Shown: positions 1-11,019, numbered from the stretch's first letter. The stretch: 64,000 nt of DNA from PALSA-612 sp963742925 (GCA_963742925.1 CAVUNV010000006.1:1-64000), one strand, 5' to 3'. Notes: generated from the sequence alone by a model not told the origin. Made by a program: numbers and translations.

Positions 1-371
1 GGAAATCGTCTACGCGCCGTCTCGAGCCGCGGCCGGTCGTGTGATGAGCCAGCTCCCCTCCGCCGGATCGGTCAGCGTGCCTCGGGAAGGACCTGTAGCT
101 GAAGGTTGGTCAGGCACGGCGGGTTTGTTGGATACTGTAGTGGTGCTGTCTGAGCCCACCCTTACCGACGCGGCAGCGGCGATTGTCGTAAATTGGTGCC
201 TGGGAAGTGTCATCTGACGGCTGGGACGAGCCGCAGACGGACGTTTATGACTTTCAAATGACTACAGGGCGGACACCCTCACACGCTTGTTTTCTTTCGA
301 AACGGAGCTTCGATTTGCGCATCGTCCCCTTCGCTCCCGGCACGACCTGACGTCTGATCGAGACGCTCCAG
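1..371 (+). pseudogene. Mirrored, error-rich copy of the 3' end of the PASTA kinase gene
   Basis: This is the complement of about 11687-12092. It carries the tail of the last PASTA repeat and the C-terminal beta-rich domain of the kinase at 11687-13707, broken by frameshifts. It is useful only as a second noisy reading of that gene. Confidence 0.8.
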
Positions 372-472
372 CAGCAGTTACCAGCCGACGCGCACGGCCT
401 GCTCCGGCGGACGCTTCGTGCATCGGCGCGCTGCTCGGCATCGCGGTGCGCAAGCGGCGACACTTCCGTGAT

Positions 473-1005
473 GGGCCGACTGGCCTGAAAGTCGGCGGCG
501 ACGTCGAAGAGCTCAGCGTCGGCGTCCCGAAGGACGTCCTCGACACGACCGGCGTCGTCCGCTGCTTACGGCAGCCGAGCGGCTTCAACCTTCGCGGTCG
601 CCACTTCACCTCCGTCGTGCCCAACTGGCCAGCCGCGGAGCCCTCCCGGAAGGTGCTCGGCAGCGCCCCGGCGACCCACGGCGACCTGCGTCCCTGGTTT
701 CGACCGGCGGGACCGCAGGTGGCCGAGTGCCGCTCATGAACGGTGAACGGGTGGCTCGGCGTCTTCGGCCTGTTCGAGGGCACATCCCGACGACCGGCCC
801 AAGCGCCACCGCATCTCACCCCCAAGTCGAGGTGCTTCGCCTTCTGAAGCAGGGCCGCTCGACAAAGCAGATCGCCGCCGAACTCCACCTGACCACCGTA
901 GACAGTCAGCAACCACATCCGCGGCTTTTTCGCGCCCTCGGCGTCAACTACGCACTCGAAGCTGTCGCCGCCACCCTGGATCTGTTCCGCACCAGGCTGG
1001 GCGAT
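473..1005 (+). pseudogene. Mirrored copy of the PAS-LuxR regulator
   Basis: This is the complement of the gene at 11020-11586. The PAS motif VLDTTGVVR, the segment GRHFTSVV and the LuxR helix-turn-helix stretch GRSTKQIAAELHL are all recognisable but lie in different frames. It is part of the fold-back arm. Confidence 0.85.
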
Positions 1006-1218
1006 CCACCGATGGTCGAGCGGGCGAGGCGGGAAACCGAAGATGGCTCATGCACCCGCGCCGGCTTGCCTGCTCTCGAGGGCCTAGTGCGACGCGGGTG
1101 CTTATCGGCTCGACAATGCGGACACGACGAGGCACGTCGATTTCGGATGATCGCGATTGCAAGGGGACATCATTCCCTGTGCTGGGAAGATGCGACGGGA
1201 AGGGTCGCGCTGACGAAT

Positions 1219-3137
1219 CTATCCGGCGGCTGCAGAGAGCACTGCCGCGCGCGGCGAGACGAGTTCGCTGTCTGGATATCTCGTTCTGGAAAGTGCGCAA
1301 TGAAGATGTCCGGCGCGAATTGCTCGAGGTGCGCCACTGTGACACTGTTGGCAACGCACGCGTCCAGGATGTCGCGCGCGCCCCGACCAGCAGGACGCGC
1401 CCGTTAACTCGGTTGATCAGCGTGCTTTGGGCCGCTGCGCTTGAGGAGTCGGCATGAAGGAAGTCGTTCATGCTCGCCCCGGTAGTCGCTGCTATCGCGG
1501 ACGGTCAGGCCGACACGGAGCAGATCGTCGACGGTCATATCCTGAAGCACCACAAGAGAAGTTCGCGCTAAGATCTATCTGGGACGAGGACGACGAGACG
1601 CCGCGCGGCGGAGCCTCCTCACGCCACTCGAGCGCTCGCTCGTGGGAGATCCCGCTGGTCGACCTCGTAAGCTCGTAGTAGACATCAGCGATTGCTTGCA
1701 GCGTCACACCGCTCCGAGACGGTGGAAGATCGGTGAGTTGTGCTCGAGGGAGAGGACCGGCTCCGCAACTCAGCGACGACGCCGCGTTTTCACTGATGAA
1801 CTCGACACTGTCACTCGGGGCACCCCAATTGGGTCTCGCCCGGAAACCGAAGAGAGGAGCAGTGCATCCAGATCCCCGTCTGCATGGCACATCTCTGAGG
1901 TTCGACACGATCGTGCGCGCGCTTCGCTTCTTCATGAGCGAGAGCACCCGTTTGGACGCACTTGAGCCCTACACAGCCGAGCGACAGCCGCGCGATGAAC
2001 CGTTCGAACTCCTTGCTTGTGCGCCGGTTCGCATCGTCTAGCCCTGTGCAACGTCCACCCAGTCTCCTCATGAGGCGGAAACTGTCTCCAATGGCTCGAA
2101 GCACCTTGCTTCGTCGTCGAAAATGCGAAAAACGGCAACGCCGTACCGCGCCGACAACCGCATGCTCGAGACAGGATCATCAGGTTTGACGCGCACAATC
2201 TCCCCGTACACCATCCCGTGATGGGCTCGTACTTGCCCCAGTAGCAACCGCGCCTGAAAGCAGTGCCGGAAGTGTTGGTTGGGGAGACAGGAAAGTGCCT
2301 AAACGAAGATCGTCGAAATCTGGAACCGGGAGTTCAAGCGGGCTGAGCGGCGCTGCAGAAACCGCGCCAGAACTCACCTCGCTCTCGGTGGACGATCCCC
2401 GACGGCCTCGGTGAACGGGCTACGTCGCGCATATTGCTCAGGAGTTGTCGCTTGGCCGCTTGCTCTCGTTGCGACGACATCGAAGTAGCTGGCGGAAACG
2501 AGTTGTCCTCCATACTCCGAAATCCGCGACAAGATCGTGCCGCCGACGAGTACGGGTGCGTCCGGCTTCCTTGAAGTACCTGCCGAAGAGGAGCGAGAAA
2601 TACAGTTGCTCCTGGCCGATACAGGAGTCGCAACACCCGCGGCTCTCTCGCGGGAGGATGTGCGCGTTGAGCGTGTGCGCAACGAACGCGCTGAGCAACT
2701 CGGGCGGCTCCCTGATGCTGCTCCAGCGCGAGCTCCGAGGTTGTCGTGTAGAAACCGGAAACTCGTACGGCGAGACGAAGAAGCCCCCAAATCGACGTCA
2801 GAGTATCGCGTTCACATAGGTTCCTGGAAGCACCTACGGGCCGTGTACTCCTCAGTGACTCGCCCTCGACCTCGGACGCTTCGCAGGTCTCGGCGAGGCC
2901 TCATGGAAGCCGCTGTCGCGGCGACGATCCGCTTCACACGCGTTTCGTCGGGACTGTTCCAGGCGCGCAGTCGGCCATAATCACGCAGGTCGTGAGCCAC
3001 TCGGAGCAGAGGACGTTGGTGTTCGACGAGCACGGTGAAAGTGGCGCGCTTGAGCCATCGAGACAGCGAAGGAAGCCGACAGGGCCGGTTGGGAACGGGC
3101 TCCATTGCGGGCGGAAAAGTAAGGAGAGACCGCTTCA
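1219..3137 (-). pseudogene. Mirrored copy of the B12-binding radical SAM gene
   Basis: This is the complement of the gene at 8753-10785, with more indels than the right-arm copy. Both ends can be placed: a start codon at 3137 behind a GGAGG-type ribosome site, and a stop at 1219. Comparing both arms helps correct frameshifts in the real gene, for example around the C-terminal domain. Confidence 0.85.
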
Positions 3138-3206
3138 TGAAACCGGCCCTCCTCCCGACTCGGCGTTCCGCACCACTGTCTTGTTCGGGCCGCGCCGGAT
3201 GGGACG

Positions 3207-3391
3207 TCAGCTAGAGCGGCCCGGCCAATCGAACCACTTCCCTGATTCTGATTCTGATTGTTGTTGGCGTCGTAGCAGCCATGATGCGCGTCGTAGCCAG
3301 GCTGCCGAGTTGGAGTCTGACGAAATCGGCTATCTGGAGGTTACGCTGCCGGATCCACTGGGCGTCTAAGGGCGTCATCGCGTGCAGGCAT
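3207..3391 (-). pseudogene. Mirrored copy of the small protein before the radical SAM gene
   Basis: This is the complement of 8465-8687. The strong ribosome-binding stretch, the start MPARD and the run coding NQNQNQG are preserved, but the middle has lost and altered bases. It confirms that the small ORF and its spacing to the radical SAM gene are not random. Confidence 0.8.
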
Positions 3392-3529
3392 CTTCCTTCT
3401 CCTCTACGTCGGCGACGAAGTGACGTGACCTTGTAGGAAGAGGTGGCCGCTGACCAGCTGTTCTGGTTGACTACTGCGCTGATCTAGCAGTTTGAATTCT
3501 GGCAGCGGTCAGGATCTGAACATGGATCT

Positions 3530-4205
3530 AGATCCCGAGTACTCCGGGTTGAGTAGTCGTCCGTCTCGTGCCAAGGCTGCTTCTCCGCGTCTACTCACGC
3601 CCAGCTTCGTGAGGATGTTGTGAACGTGGTTCTTCACGGTGGCCATTTCGATGCCGAGGCGACGGGCGATTTCCTTGTTCGCGAGTCCCTCGACGATCAA
3701 GATCAGGATCTGACGTTCCCGGCGCGCTCAGTGTCGCCATCGCGACGCCTCTCCTTCCCGCGCGGCCGCCAGTTCCGGCTACTCGCCGAGGAGTACTGCG
3801 GCGATCGACGGAGGACAGCGAACCTCGTTGTGCGCGCCTTCGATGATGGAGATCGAGTCCCCGGCCTCCGCGTCGAGTGGAGCGAGTGCTGTCGCTCCGG
3901 CTCTCAACGATCTCGACCACGTTGTCCTCGTGTTCGGCGACCGCCATCGCGACGACACGAGCATCGGGCGTTCTCGAGGTCGCAGCCCGGCGCTTCTGGG
4001 AGGGAACGCATCCAGAAGGATCAGATCCGGCTTACGAGGAAGTGTCCAGTAGGTAGTGATGGCTCGTGACGGGATGCGGCCGTCGCGAGCACCGACTTCC
4101 TTGAAACTCGGACAGTTTCGTGTAGAGCTTCTCGGACACACAGGCCGAGACGACTAAGACCGCGATCACGAATGGCCGACACCGCAAGACCCTTCGGATG
4201 CTACA
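3530..4205 (-). pseudogene. Mirrored copy of the NarL-type response regulator
   Basis: This is the complement of 7627-8317. Here the LuxR-type DNA-binding segment reads cleanly in one frame (IVEGLANKEIARRLGIEMA followed by TVKNHVHNILTKLGVSRR), whereas the right-arm copy has a frameshift there. The receiver half is broken. Confidence 0.85.
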
Positions 4206-4964
4206 CGGGCTACAGTAGCGCTCCGCCCAAAGATTTACTCGTGCCCCGGAAGTTTCGCTATCCGCCGGCAGGTATGCGAATGGGCGCAACTGGTTTGTCA
4301 AACTGACTACATCGACTCCCTATTAGGGTCGTGCCGCTGTTCGTCGGAGGTCATCTGGCACGAGGTTCGAATTCGTGGAAGCGGCGTGGATCTTGCTGTT
4401 TCGAGAAATCTGCGGGTCGCGAAACGCTTGCTTTGGGGAGCATGCGGGGCTCTCATCCGGGATGCGTAGGTCAAGAGCTACGGCCCACGCTGATGCGGGT
4501 GATCGCGCACAATCGTTCCGACCGCACCCGCATGATATCGAGATGGAACGTGCGACAGAGAATGTGCCGGAGCTCACCGTGAGATGTTTTACGGTCGGCC
4601 AGGCCCGCCTGGGAAAGGCGGGAGCGTGAAGGTTGGGCGCGTCAAACAACGCCTACCGAGTCGCGTTGATGACGCACACGCGATTGCTTCGCCGGCGTCC
4701 CCGGAATTGAAGTTCGATCAGCAAGTTCACAGCCCATCGACCTTGTGTACTGTTAATTGAGCACGCGGTTGGCGACCGGCTGGCCTTGTCTCACGACACA
4801 AAATGTTGCCTATTGAAAGTACACGGCACTATCTCGTCATTTTGCGCCGCACACGAAAACACGAGATCGAGACGCGACTTGTTAGTCCCTCTTGGCCATG
4901 ACCGTGATCTCGACCGGGACGCTGTGGTGAGGTCAGCCCGTTACGTGCGATTTACGATCGATTA

Positions 4965-5826
4965 CAGCTCAGCGAAAGTGACGAACAGTTCCGCGCGCCG
5001 CGGCGATGGCTCGAGCTGTATGTATTCGGTGACCAGCCGTTCGTTCGGCGAATTCATCTGCGACTCGGGCAGCTTGGTCAGGCGCGGACCATCGGCAGCG
5101 CGCCGCCGTCAGCGCCGGACGTATACCAAGTACTGCTCGGCCAGGCCGAGTCGGGATCGCCTTCGTCAGGCGAAACGAGGCCCGGCTTCGGCGACGTCGC
5201 CAGCAGCCGCTCGACGACGCGCGCGATCCTCTTCCGCCTTCTGCCCCGGGCGCCGAGCCGCAGCGACACGTTCGCTATCGCCTCAACCCCATCCTCGGGG
5301 CAGATGACTTCGGACGCCGGGTTACTTCGAACGTCGACTCGGCGAACGTGCGCACGAAGAAACCCTCGGTCACGTCTGTAGGACGCGCGCCCTCCTCGGC
5401 GAACTCCTACTGAGCCGACGGCATCGCCCATCCGGCCAGCTTCTCTTCCGTCATCCCGGCGCGCAACGGTCGACGAGAAGGCCCTCGCGCGCGATCAGTG
5501 CGTTCGAGCGTTTCGATCAGCGCCACGTTGAGCGCAGCGCCGCCGTAGAGCAACTGGAAGCCGAAGATCGCGCTCGCCCGAGCGTGACGCGGAGGATGAC
5601 ACGTCGCAATGTTCAGGCGGGCATCGTGCTCGGCATCATTTCGCGTCGAAGACGATCGCTACGTCCGCGCCGCGCGTGTCCTGCTCGAGGAACTCAACCA
5701 ATCGAATGTCCGACGGTTTCCTTCTCGTCGCAGCAGAAGCGAACGTTCACCGGAAGCTCGCCCCCTTGCGCGAGCTCGGCGGCCGCGAGCAGCACGTAGA
5801 AGGCCTCGGTGCCGATGTGCCGCGGC
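4965..5826 (-). pseudogene. Mirrored copy of the M20 peptidase fragment
   Basis: This is the complement of about 5840-6846, running into the fold-back centre. Several indels break the frame. It confirms that the peptidase is cut at the same place in both arms, which is expected if the fold-back point lies inside the gene. Confidence 0.85.
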
Positions 5827-5849
5827 GAATATCTCTACGGCCGCGGCAC
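5817..5849. other. Fold-back centre: short inverted repeat
   Basis: GTGCCGCGGC (5817-5826) and GCCGCGGCAC (5840-5849) are perfect inverted copies separated by 13 bases. The large mirror symmetry of the window is centred here, at about 5833. A short inverted repeat is a typical switch point for self-priming fold-back chimeras. The point lies within the coding frame of an M20 peptidase, directly before its YGRGTVDDKG metal-site motif. Confidence 0.8.
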
Positions 5850-6846
5850 GGTCGACGACAAGGGGCTGCTCTACATGCTGCTCGCGGCCGCCCGCGACCT
5901 CGCGCTAGCGGGCGAACTTCCGGTGAACGTTCGCTTCTGCTGCGACGGGGAAGAGGAAACCGTCGGACATTCGGTCGTTGAGTTCCTCGAGCAGGACACG
6001 CGCGGCGCGGACGTAGCGATCATCTTCGACACCGAAATGATCCGTCGCGATGTGCCCGCCTTCAACATCGCGACGCGTGGTGTCATCTCCTTCCATGTCA
6101 CGCTACGCACAGGCGAGCGCGATCTTCACTCCGGTTACTACGGCGGCGCTGCGCTCAACGCAGCGCACGCGCTGATCGAAACGCTCGACGCGCTGATCGC
6201 GCGCGAGGGCTTGCTCGTCGAGCCGTTGCGCGCCGGGATCGTTCCGGCGACGGAAGAGGAGCTCGCCGGATGGGCAGTGCTGCCAGCCGGCTCGTCAGAA
6301 TTGGCCGAGGAGGGCGCGCGTCCCAAGGACGCGCGCGCGGCCGAGGACTTCTACGTGCGCACGTTCGCCGAGTCGACGTTCGAGGTAACCGGCATCCAGA
6401 GTGGCTCACCGCTCCTGCCGAGGACGGTGATCCCGGTTGAGGCGATAGCGAACGTGTCGCTGCGGCTCGCGCCGGGGCAGAAGGCGGAAGAGATCACGCC
6501 CGTCGTCGAGCGGCTGCTGCGCGAGGCTACGCCGGAGGGAGCCGAACTTCAAGTCGAGCTGTTGTCGTCGGCCGAGCCGGGCCTCGTTTCGCCTGACGAG
6601 AAGGCGATCCAGCTCGGTCTGGACGCGTTCGAGCGCGTGCTTGGTATACGTCCGGCGCTGATCCGCACGGGCGGCACGCTGCCGATCGTGCCCGCGCTCA
6701 CGGGGAAAGGCATCCCAACCGTGATCACCGGTTTCGGTCTGCCCGAGTCGCAGATCCATTCGCCGAACGAACGGCTGATCGCCGAATACGTGCCGCTCGG
6801 CATCGCCGCGGCGCGCGAACTGTTCGTCACTTTCGCTGAGCTGTGA
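5826..6846 (+). CDS. M20-family metallopeptidase/dipeptidase, N-terminus missing
   Basis: M20 enzymes are two-metal hydrolases that cleave peptides or N-acyl amino acids. The readable frame starts at GEYLYGRGTVDDKG, whose aspartate is the bridging metal ligand, followed by CDGEEETVG with the catalytic glutamate and the next metal ligand. The lid/dimerisation domain follows (HSGYYGGAALN, with a conserved histidine), and the C-terminal catalytic half ends with GFGLPESQIHSPNE, which supplies the last metal histidine. About 340 residues are present. The first roughly 100 residues, including the first metal histidine, are lost because the fold-back point lies here. In the M20 family it most resembles the dipeptidase/CNDP-like branch. 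Substrate cannot be told. Confidence 0.85.
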
Positions 6847-7524
6847 TCGATCGTCAATCGCACGTAACGGGCGGACCTCGCCGCAGGCTCCGGGTCGAGA
6901 TCACGGTCATCGCCAGCAGGGACTAACGAGTCGCGTCTCGATCTTGGTGCCTTCGGTGTGCGGCGCCAAATAGATGGATGAGATAGCGCCGTGTACTTTT
7001 GATCGAACTCACGCTCTATCTGGCGTAGGGCCGAAGGCCAGCCAGTCACGACCGCATGATGGGTGCCGAAGTACACAAGGTCGATGGGCTGCGAACTTGC
7101 TCGGTCGATCCACCTTCAATTCCGGGGACGCCGCGAAAGCGATCGGCGTGTACGTCGTGGACATGAAACTCCGTACTGGTGTTGTTCGACAGGTGGCATC
7201 TTCACCTGCCCGCCTTCCAGGTGGGCCTGGCTGACCATCGAACGAGTTCGGCGAGCGGCACTTCTCTGTCGCACGTTCATCTCGATCATGCGGGTGCGGG
7301 TCGGGAACGATTGTGCGCGATCACCCGCATCTCACGGCGTGGGCCGTGGCTCTTGACCTACGATTCCCGGATGACAGAGCCCATCGTTCCTCCCGAGGAC
7401 GAAAGCGTTCGCGACCCGCAGATTTGTTCGAAACGGCAGAATCCACGCTCACGAATTCGAACCTCGTCCATCAGATGAGCCTCCAACGAACAGCGGCACA
7501 ACCCTGATCGGGAGTCGATGTAGT
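6847..7524. other. About 680 bases with no confident gene
   Basis: This stretch lies between the peptidase stop and the regulator. Comparing it with its mirrored copy (about 4300-4964) shows conserved base sequence but no frame that stays protein-like in both arms. Short ORFs such as the one starting MTEPIVPPEDE at about 7370 do not match a family I know and are not consistent between arms. It may hold a small divergent gene hidden by sequencing errors, or simply be an untranslated and promoter region. Confidence 0.4.
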
Positions 7525-7539
7525 CGGTTTGACAAACCG
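7525..7539. promoter_or_regulatory. 15-bp palindrome containing a TTGACA box upstream of the regulator
   Basis: CGGTTTG-A-CAAACCG is a perfect 15-base palindrome about 90 bases before the response-regulator start. It contains TTGACA (7529-7534), a consensus -35 box. A slightly altered form is present in the mirrored arm near 4290. It could be an operator overlapping a promoter for the regulator or the downstream genes; no convincing -10 box is visible, so this is tentative. Confidence 0.35.
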
Positions 7540-7626
7540 GTACGCCGTTCGGCATCCTGCGGCGAGTAGCGAGTCTCAGGGGGCACGGAGTCCGGAATCT
7601 TTGGGCGGAGCGCTACTGTGGCCGTT

Positions 7627-8317
7627 GTGAGCATCCGAAGGGTCTTGCGGTGCACCCATCGTGATCGCGGTCTTGATCGTCTGCCCTGTATGTCTGTACC
7701 GAGAAGCTTTAGCGGAACTGCTCAACGTCGAGGAAGATCGAGGTGCTCGCAACGGCCGGATCGCGTCGACGAGGGCCGGCTACCTACTCGACACTTCCTC
7801 GTAAGCCGGATCTGATCCTCTGATGCGTCCCTCCCAGAAGCGCCGGGCCGATACGAGTACTGCTCGAGAACGTACCCGATGCTCGTGTCGTCGCGATGGC
7901 GGTCGCCGAACACGAGGACAACGTGGTCGAGATCGTTGAGGCCGGAGCGACAGCACTCGCTCCACTCGACGCGGAGGCCGGGGAACTGATTCCCATCATC
8001 GAAGGCGCCGCCCGCGACGAGGTTCGCTGTCCTCCGTCGATCGCCGCAGTACTCCTTCGGCGAGTAGCCGGACTGGGCGGCCAGGGAAGGAAGGCGTCGC
8101 GATCGCGACGCTGACACACGCCGGGAACGTCAGATCCTGATCTTGATCGTCGAGGGACTCGCGAACAAGGAAATCGCCCGTCGCCTCGGCATCGAAATGG
8201 CCACCGTGAAGAGGCCACGTTCACAACATCCTCACGAAGCTGGGCGTGAGTAGACGCGGAGAAGCAGCAGCCTTGGCACGAGACGGACGACTCCTGCGAC
8301 CGGATACCGGGATCTAG
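7627..8317 (+). CDS. NarL/LuxR-type response regulator with degenerate receiver, frameshifted
   Basis: Reading both arms of the fold-back together gives a receiver-like domain (strand IAVLIV, helix LYREALAELL, PDLILLDASLPE, then EPDARVVAMAV and VVEIVEAGATA) followed by a linker and a LuxR-type helix-turn-helix (TVKNHVHNILTKLGVSRR). The acidic pair that normally follows the first strand is not visible, but the aspartate in LLDASLPE could be the phospho-acceptor. The right-arm copy has frameshifts near 7740, 7800, 8110 and 8210. It is transcribed toward the small protein and radical SAM gene 150 bases downstream and may regulate them (inference). Confidence 0.7.
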
Positions 8318-8464
8318 ATCCATGTTCAGATCCTAGACCGCTGCCGGATTCGAACTACCTAGATCGCGCGGTGGCCCGAAGTCGGACCGAACGGCTCATT
8401 GCGAGCGGCCGCCTTTCCTACAAGGTCACGTCACTTCGTCGCCGACGTGAGAGGAGAAGGAGAA

Positions 8465-8687
8465 ATGCCTGCACGCGATGTGGAACAAGCCCTTGAGACG
8501 CCCGAGTCGATCCGGCGGCTGAACCTCCCAGATAGCCGAACTCGTCAAGAAACTCGACACGGCCGATCTGGTCGAGGTTCTCGCTGGACGCGCATCGTGG
8601 CTGCTCGACGCCGACGACAATCAGAATCAGAATCAGGGAAGTCGTTCGGAGACCCAACTGGCCGCGAAGACTGGCCGCTCTAGCTGA
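8465..8687 (+). CDS. 73-residue small protein, candidate RiPP precursor
   Basis: A strong ribosome site (GAGGAGAAGGAG) precedes ATG 8465. Removing one inserted base near 8523 gives a 73-residue protein: MPARDVEQALETPESIRRL, then an amphipathic helical stretch containing SQIAELVKKLDTADLVEVLA, then GRASWLLDADDNQNQNQG and a short polar tail ending at TGA 8685. There is no signal peptide, membrane segment or cysteine. It sits 65 bases before a B12-binding radical SAM gene on the same strand. A leader-like acidic/amphipathic N-terminus and an Asn/Gln-repeat near the C-terminus next to such an enzyme fit a RiPP precursor, but I do not recognise the family; it could also be a small regulator. Confidence 0.6.
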
Positions 8688-8752
8688 CGTCCATCGAGCA
8701 CGGCCCGAACAAGACAGTCGTGCGGGAACACCGAGTCGGGAGGGCCGGTTTC

Positions 8753-10785
8753 ATGAACGATCTACGTCCTTACTTTTCCACCGCAATGGAGCCCGTTCCA
8801 ACCGGCCCTGTCGCTTCCTTCGTGTTGCATGGTCGAGCCGGCGCCGGTTTCACGGTTGCCCCCAGTCGACGCCAACGTCCTCTTCTACGAGTGGCTCCTG
8901 TCCGACGACTGCGCCGATCGCCTGGTCCGGTATGCAGCTTCCGCGCCTTACGACAGTTCGCGACGAAACGCATATGCAGCGACGTTCACGAACGCGGCGG
9001 CTTTCCGGTCAGACCTCGCGCGTCTGCGGACGCCGAGGGTCGAGGGCGAGTCATACGAGGAGTACGCCGCCCGGATGTACGTCGCGGTCCACGTGCTCCA
9101 GACGTATCTGAACGCGATCTCTGACGTCGTTCAGGACTTCTTCGTCTCGCCGTACGAGTTCCGGTTTCTACACGACAACCTCGGAGCTCCAGCGCTGGAG
9201 CGGCGATTGCGGGAGCCGCCGAGTTGCTCAGCGCGTCGTACGGCACACGCTCGACGCGCACATCCTCCCGCGAGAGCCGCGGGTGTTCGGACTCTCCTGT
9301 ATCGGCCAGGACAACTGTATTTCTCGCTCCTCTTCGGGCAGGTACTTCAAGGAAGCTTCGGACGCACCCGTACTCGTCGGCGGCACAATCTTGTCGCGGA
9401 TTTTCGAGCGAGGGGTTCTGGAGGACGACTGGTTCGGCCGCTACTTCGATGTCGTCGTTCGCAACGAAGGCGAGCGGCCGACGGACCGACTTCTGAGCAA
9501 TATCCGCGACGGTCGCCCGTTACGAGGGCGTGCCGGGGTCGTCCCACCGAGAGCGAGGTGAGATTCTGGCGCCGGTTCCTGCAGCGCCGCTCAGCCCGCT
9601 TGAACTCCCGGTTCCAGATTTCGACGATCTCCCGTTGGGCCGCTACCTGTCTCCCGAGATCACACTTCCACTGCTTTCAGCGCGCGGTTGCTACTGGGGC
9701 AAGTGCGCGTTCTGCCATCACGGGATGGTGTACGGGGAGAAATATGCGCCGTACAAACCGATAGATATTCTCGAGGCAGTTCAGATGTTGTCGGCGCGGT
9801 ACGGCGTTCGCCATTTCGCGTTCAACGACGAAGCTATCCCGCCGAAGGTGCTCGAGCCATTGGAGACAGTTTCCCGCCTCATGAGGAGACTGGGTGGGCG
9901 ATACAGGGCTGATCAAGTTCGAGCCGACGTACAAGCCGGAGGATTTCGAACGGTTCCATCGCGCCGGCTGTCGCTCGCTGTATGTAGGGCTGGAGTCCGC
10001 ATCCGAACGGGTGCTCTCGCTCATGAAGAAGCGAAGCGCATCACCACGATCGTGTCGAACCTGCGAGATGCCATGCGAGCGGGGATCTGGATGCACTGCT
10101 TCCTCTTCTTCGGGTTTCCGGGCGAAACCGATGAGGATGCCCAGTGACGGTCGAGTTCATCGTCGAGTACGCAGACATCATCGGCTCGTACGGAGCCGGT
10201 ACATCTTCCTCGAGCAGCAACTCACCGATCTTCCACCATTACGAGGAGTTCGGTGTCACGCTCAAGCGATCGGGCAGCGCCGACCTCGATGTCTACTACG
10301 ACTACGAGGTCGACCACGGGATCTCCCACGAGCGAGCACTCGAGTGGCGTGAGGAGCTCCGCCGCGCGGCATCCTCAGCATCCTCACTACCGGGCAGCGA
10401 ACTGGGTGCCGCGCGAACTTCTCTTGTGCATGCTTTCGGATATGACCGTCGACGATCTGCTCCGTGTCGGCCTGACCGTCCGCGATAGCGGCGGCCTACC
10501 GGGGCGAGCGGCGTTGAACGACTTCCTCACGTTGAACGATGCCGACTCCTCAAGCGCAGCGGCCCAAAGCACGCTGATCAACCGAGTTAACGGGCGCGTC
10601 CTGCTGGTCAGGGGCGCAGCGCACGACATCCTGGACGCGTGCGTTGCCAACGGTGTCACAGTGGCGCACCTCGAGCAATTCGCGCGGATGTCTTCAACCG
10701 CCTTGCACACTTCCAGAACGAGGATGCTCCAGACAGCGAACTCGTCTCGCCGCGCGCGGCAGTGCTCTCTGCAGCCGCCGGATAG
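8753..10785 (+). CDS. B12-binding radical SAM protein with a C-terminal PqqD-like domain, frameshifted
   Basis: A GGGAGGG ribosome site precedes ATG 8753. The N-terminal half looks like a cobalamin-binding fold (PVLVGGTILSRIFERGVLED and the region FDVVVRNEGERPT). The radical SAM cluster motif is RGCYWGKCAFC, three cysteines in C-x4-C-x2-C spacing, followed by typical TIM-barrel segments (HFAFNDEAIPP, FEPTYKPEDFERFHRAGC, YVGLESASERVL, MHCFLFFGFPGE). After about residue 550 comes INRVNGRVLLVRGAAHDIL...VTVAHLEQF, which resembles the winged-helix PqqD/RRE fold that binds leader peptides. At least four frameshifts (near 9220, 9540, 9890 and 10140-10400) break it; they differ between the arms and so look like sequencing errors. 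Expected length is about 675 residues. The substrate is probably the adjacent small protein (inference). Confidence 0.75.
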
Positions 10786-11019
10786 ATTCGTCAGCGCGAC
10801 CCTCCCCGTCGCATCTTCCACGCAGGAATGATGTCCCCTTGCAATCGCGATCATCCGGAGATCGACATGTCGTCGTCTCCGCTCATTGTCGAGCCGAGAA
10901 TAAGCACCCGCGTCGCACTAGGCCCTCAAGCAGGCAAGCCGGCGCGGGTGCATAGACCATCTTCCGTTTCCCCCGCCTCGCCCGCTGGACCCAAGTGGGT
11001 CAATCACCGCCAGCCTTGA

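Larger units (their letters stand above)
1..5833. repeat. Left arm of a large fold-back inverted repeat
   Basis: This stretch is a noisy reverse complement of about 5834-12092. Matches can be followed gene by gene: the first 80 bases match the complement of about 12010-12092, base 865 matches about 11160, base 2550 about 9350, base 5176 about 6579, and base 5660 about 6025. The sum of paired coordinates drifts from 12091 to 11668 because of scattered single-base insertions and deletions. Genes here are broken even more often than in the right arm. The pattern fits an uncorrected hairpin or chimeric long read at a contig end rather than a biological palindrome, and no independent gene should be called here. 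Confidence 0.9.

Noticed and set aside
1..5833. Second set of peptidase, regulator, radical SAM, PAS-LuxR and kinase genes
   Set aside because: They are the mirrored, lower-quality copy of the right arm and not independent genes.
5834..5834. Hairpin telomere of a linear replicon
   Set aside because: The turn interrupts a conserved enzyme gene and the arms carry independent sequencing-like indels, which fits a chimeric read better.
7440..7485. tRNA-like GGTTCGAATT segment on the minus strand
   Set aside because: It lacks a proper 5-bp T-stem, an acceptor stem and an anticodon arm in either fold-back copy.
8618..8640. Asn/Gln codon repeat as a CRISPR or VNTR
   Set aside because: It is only three short in-frame units within a coding sequence.
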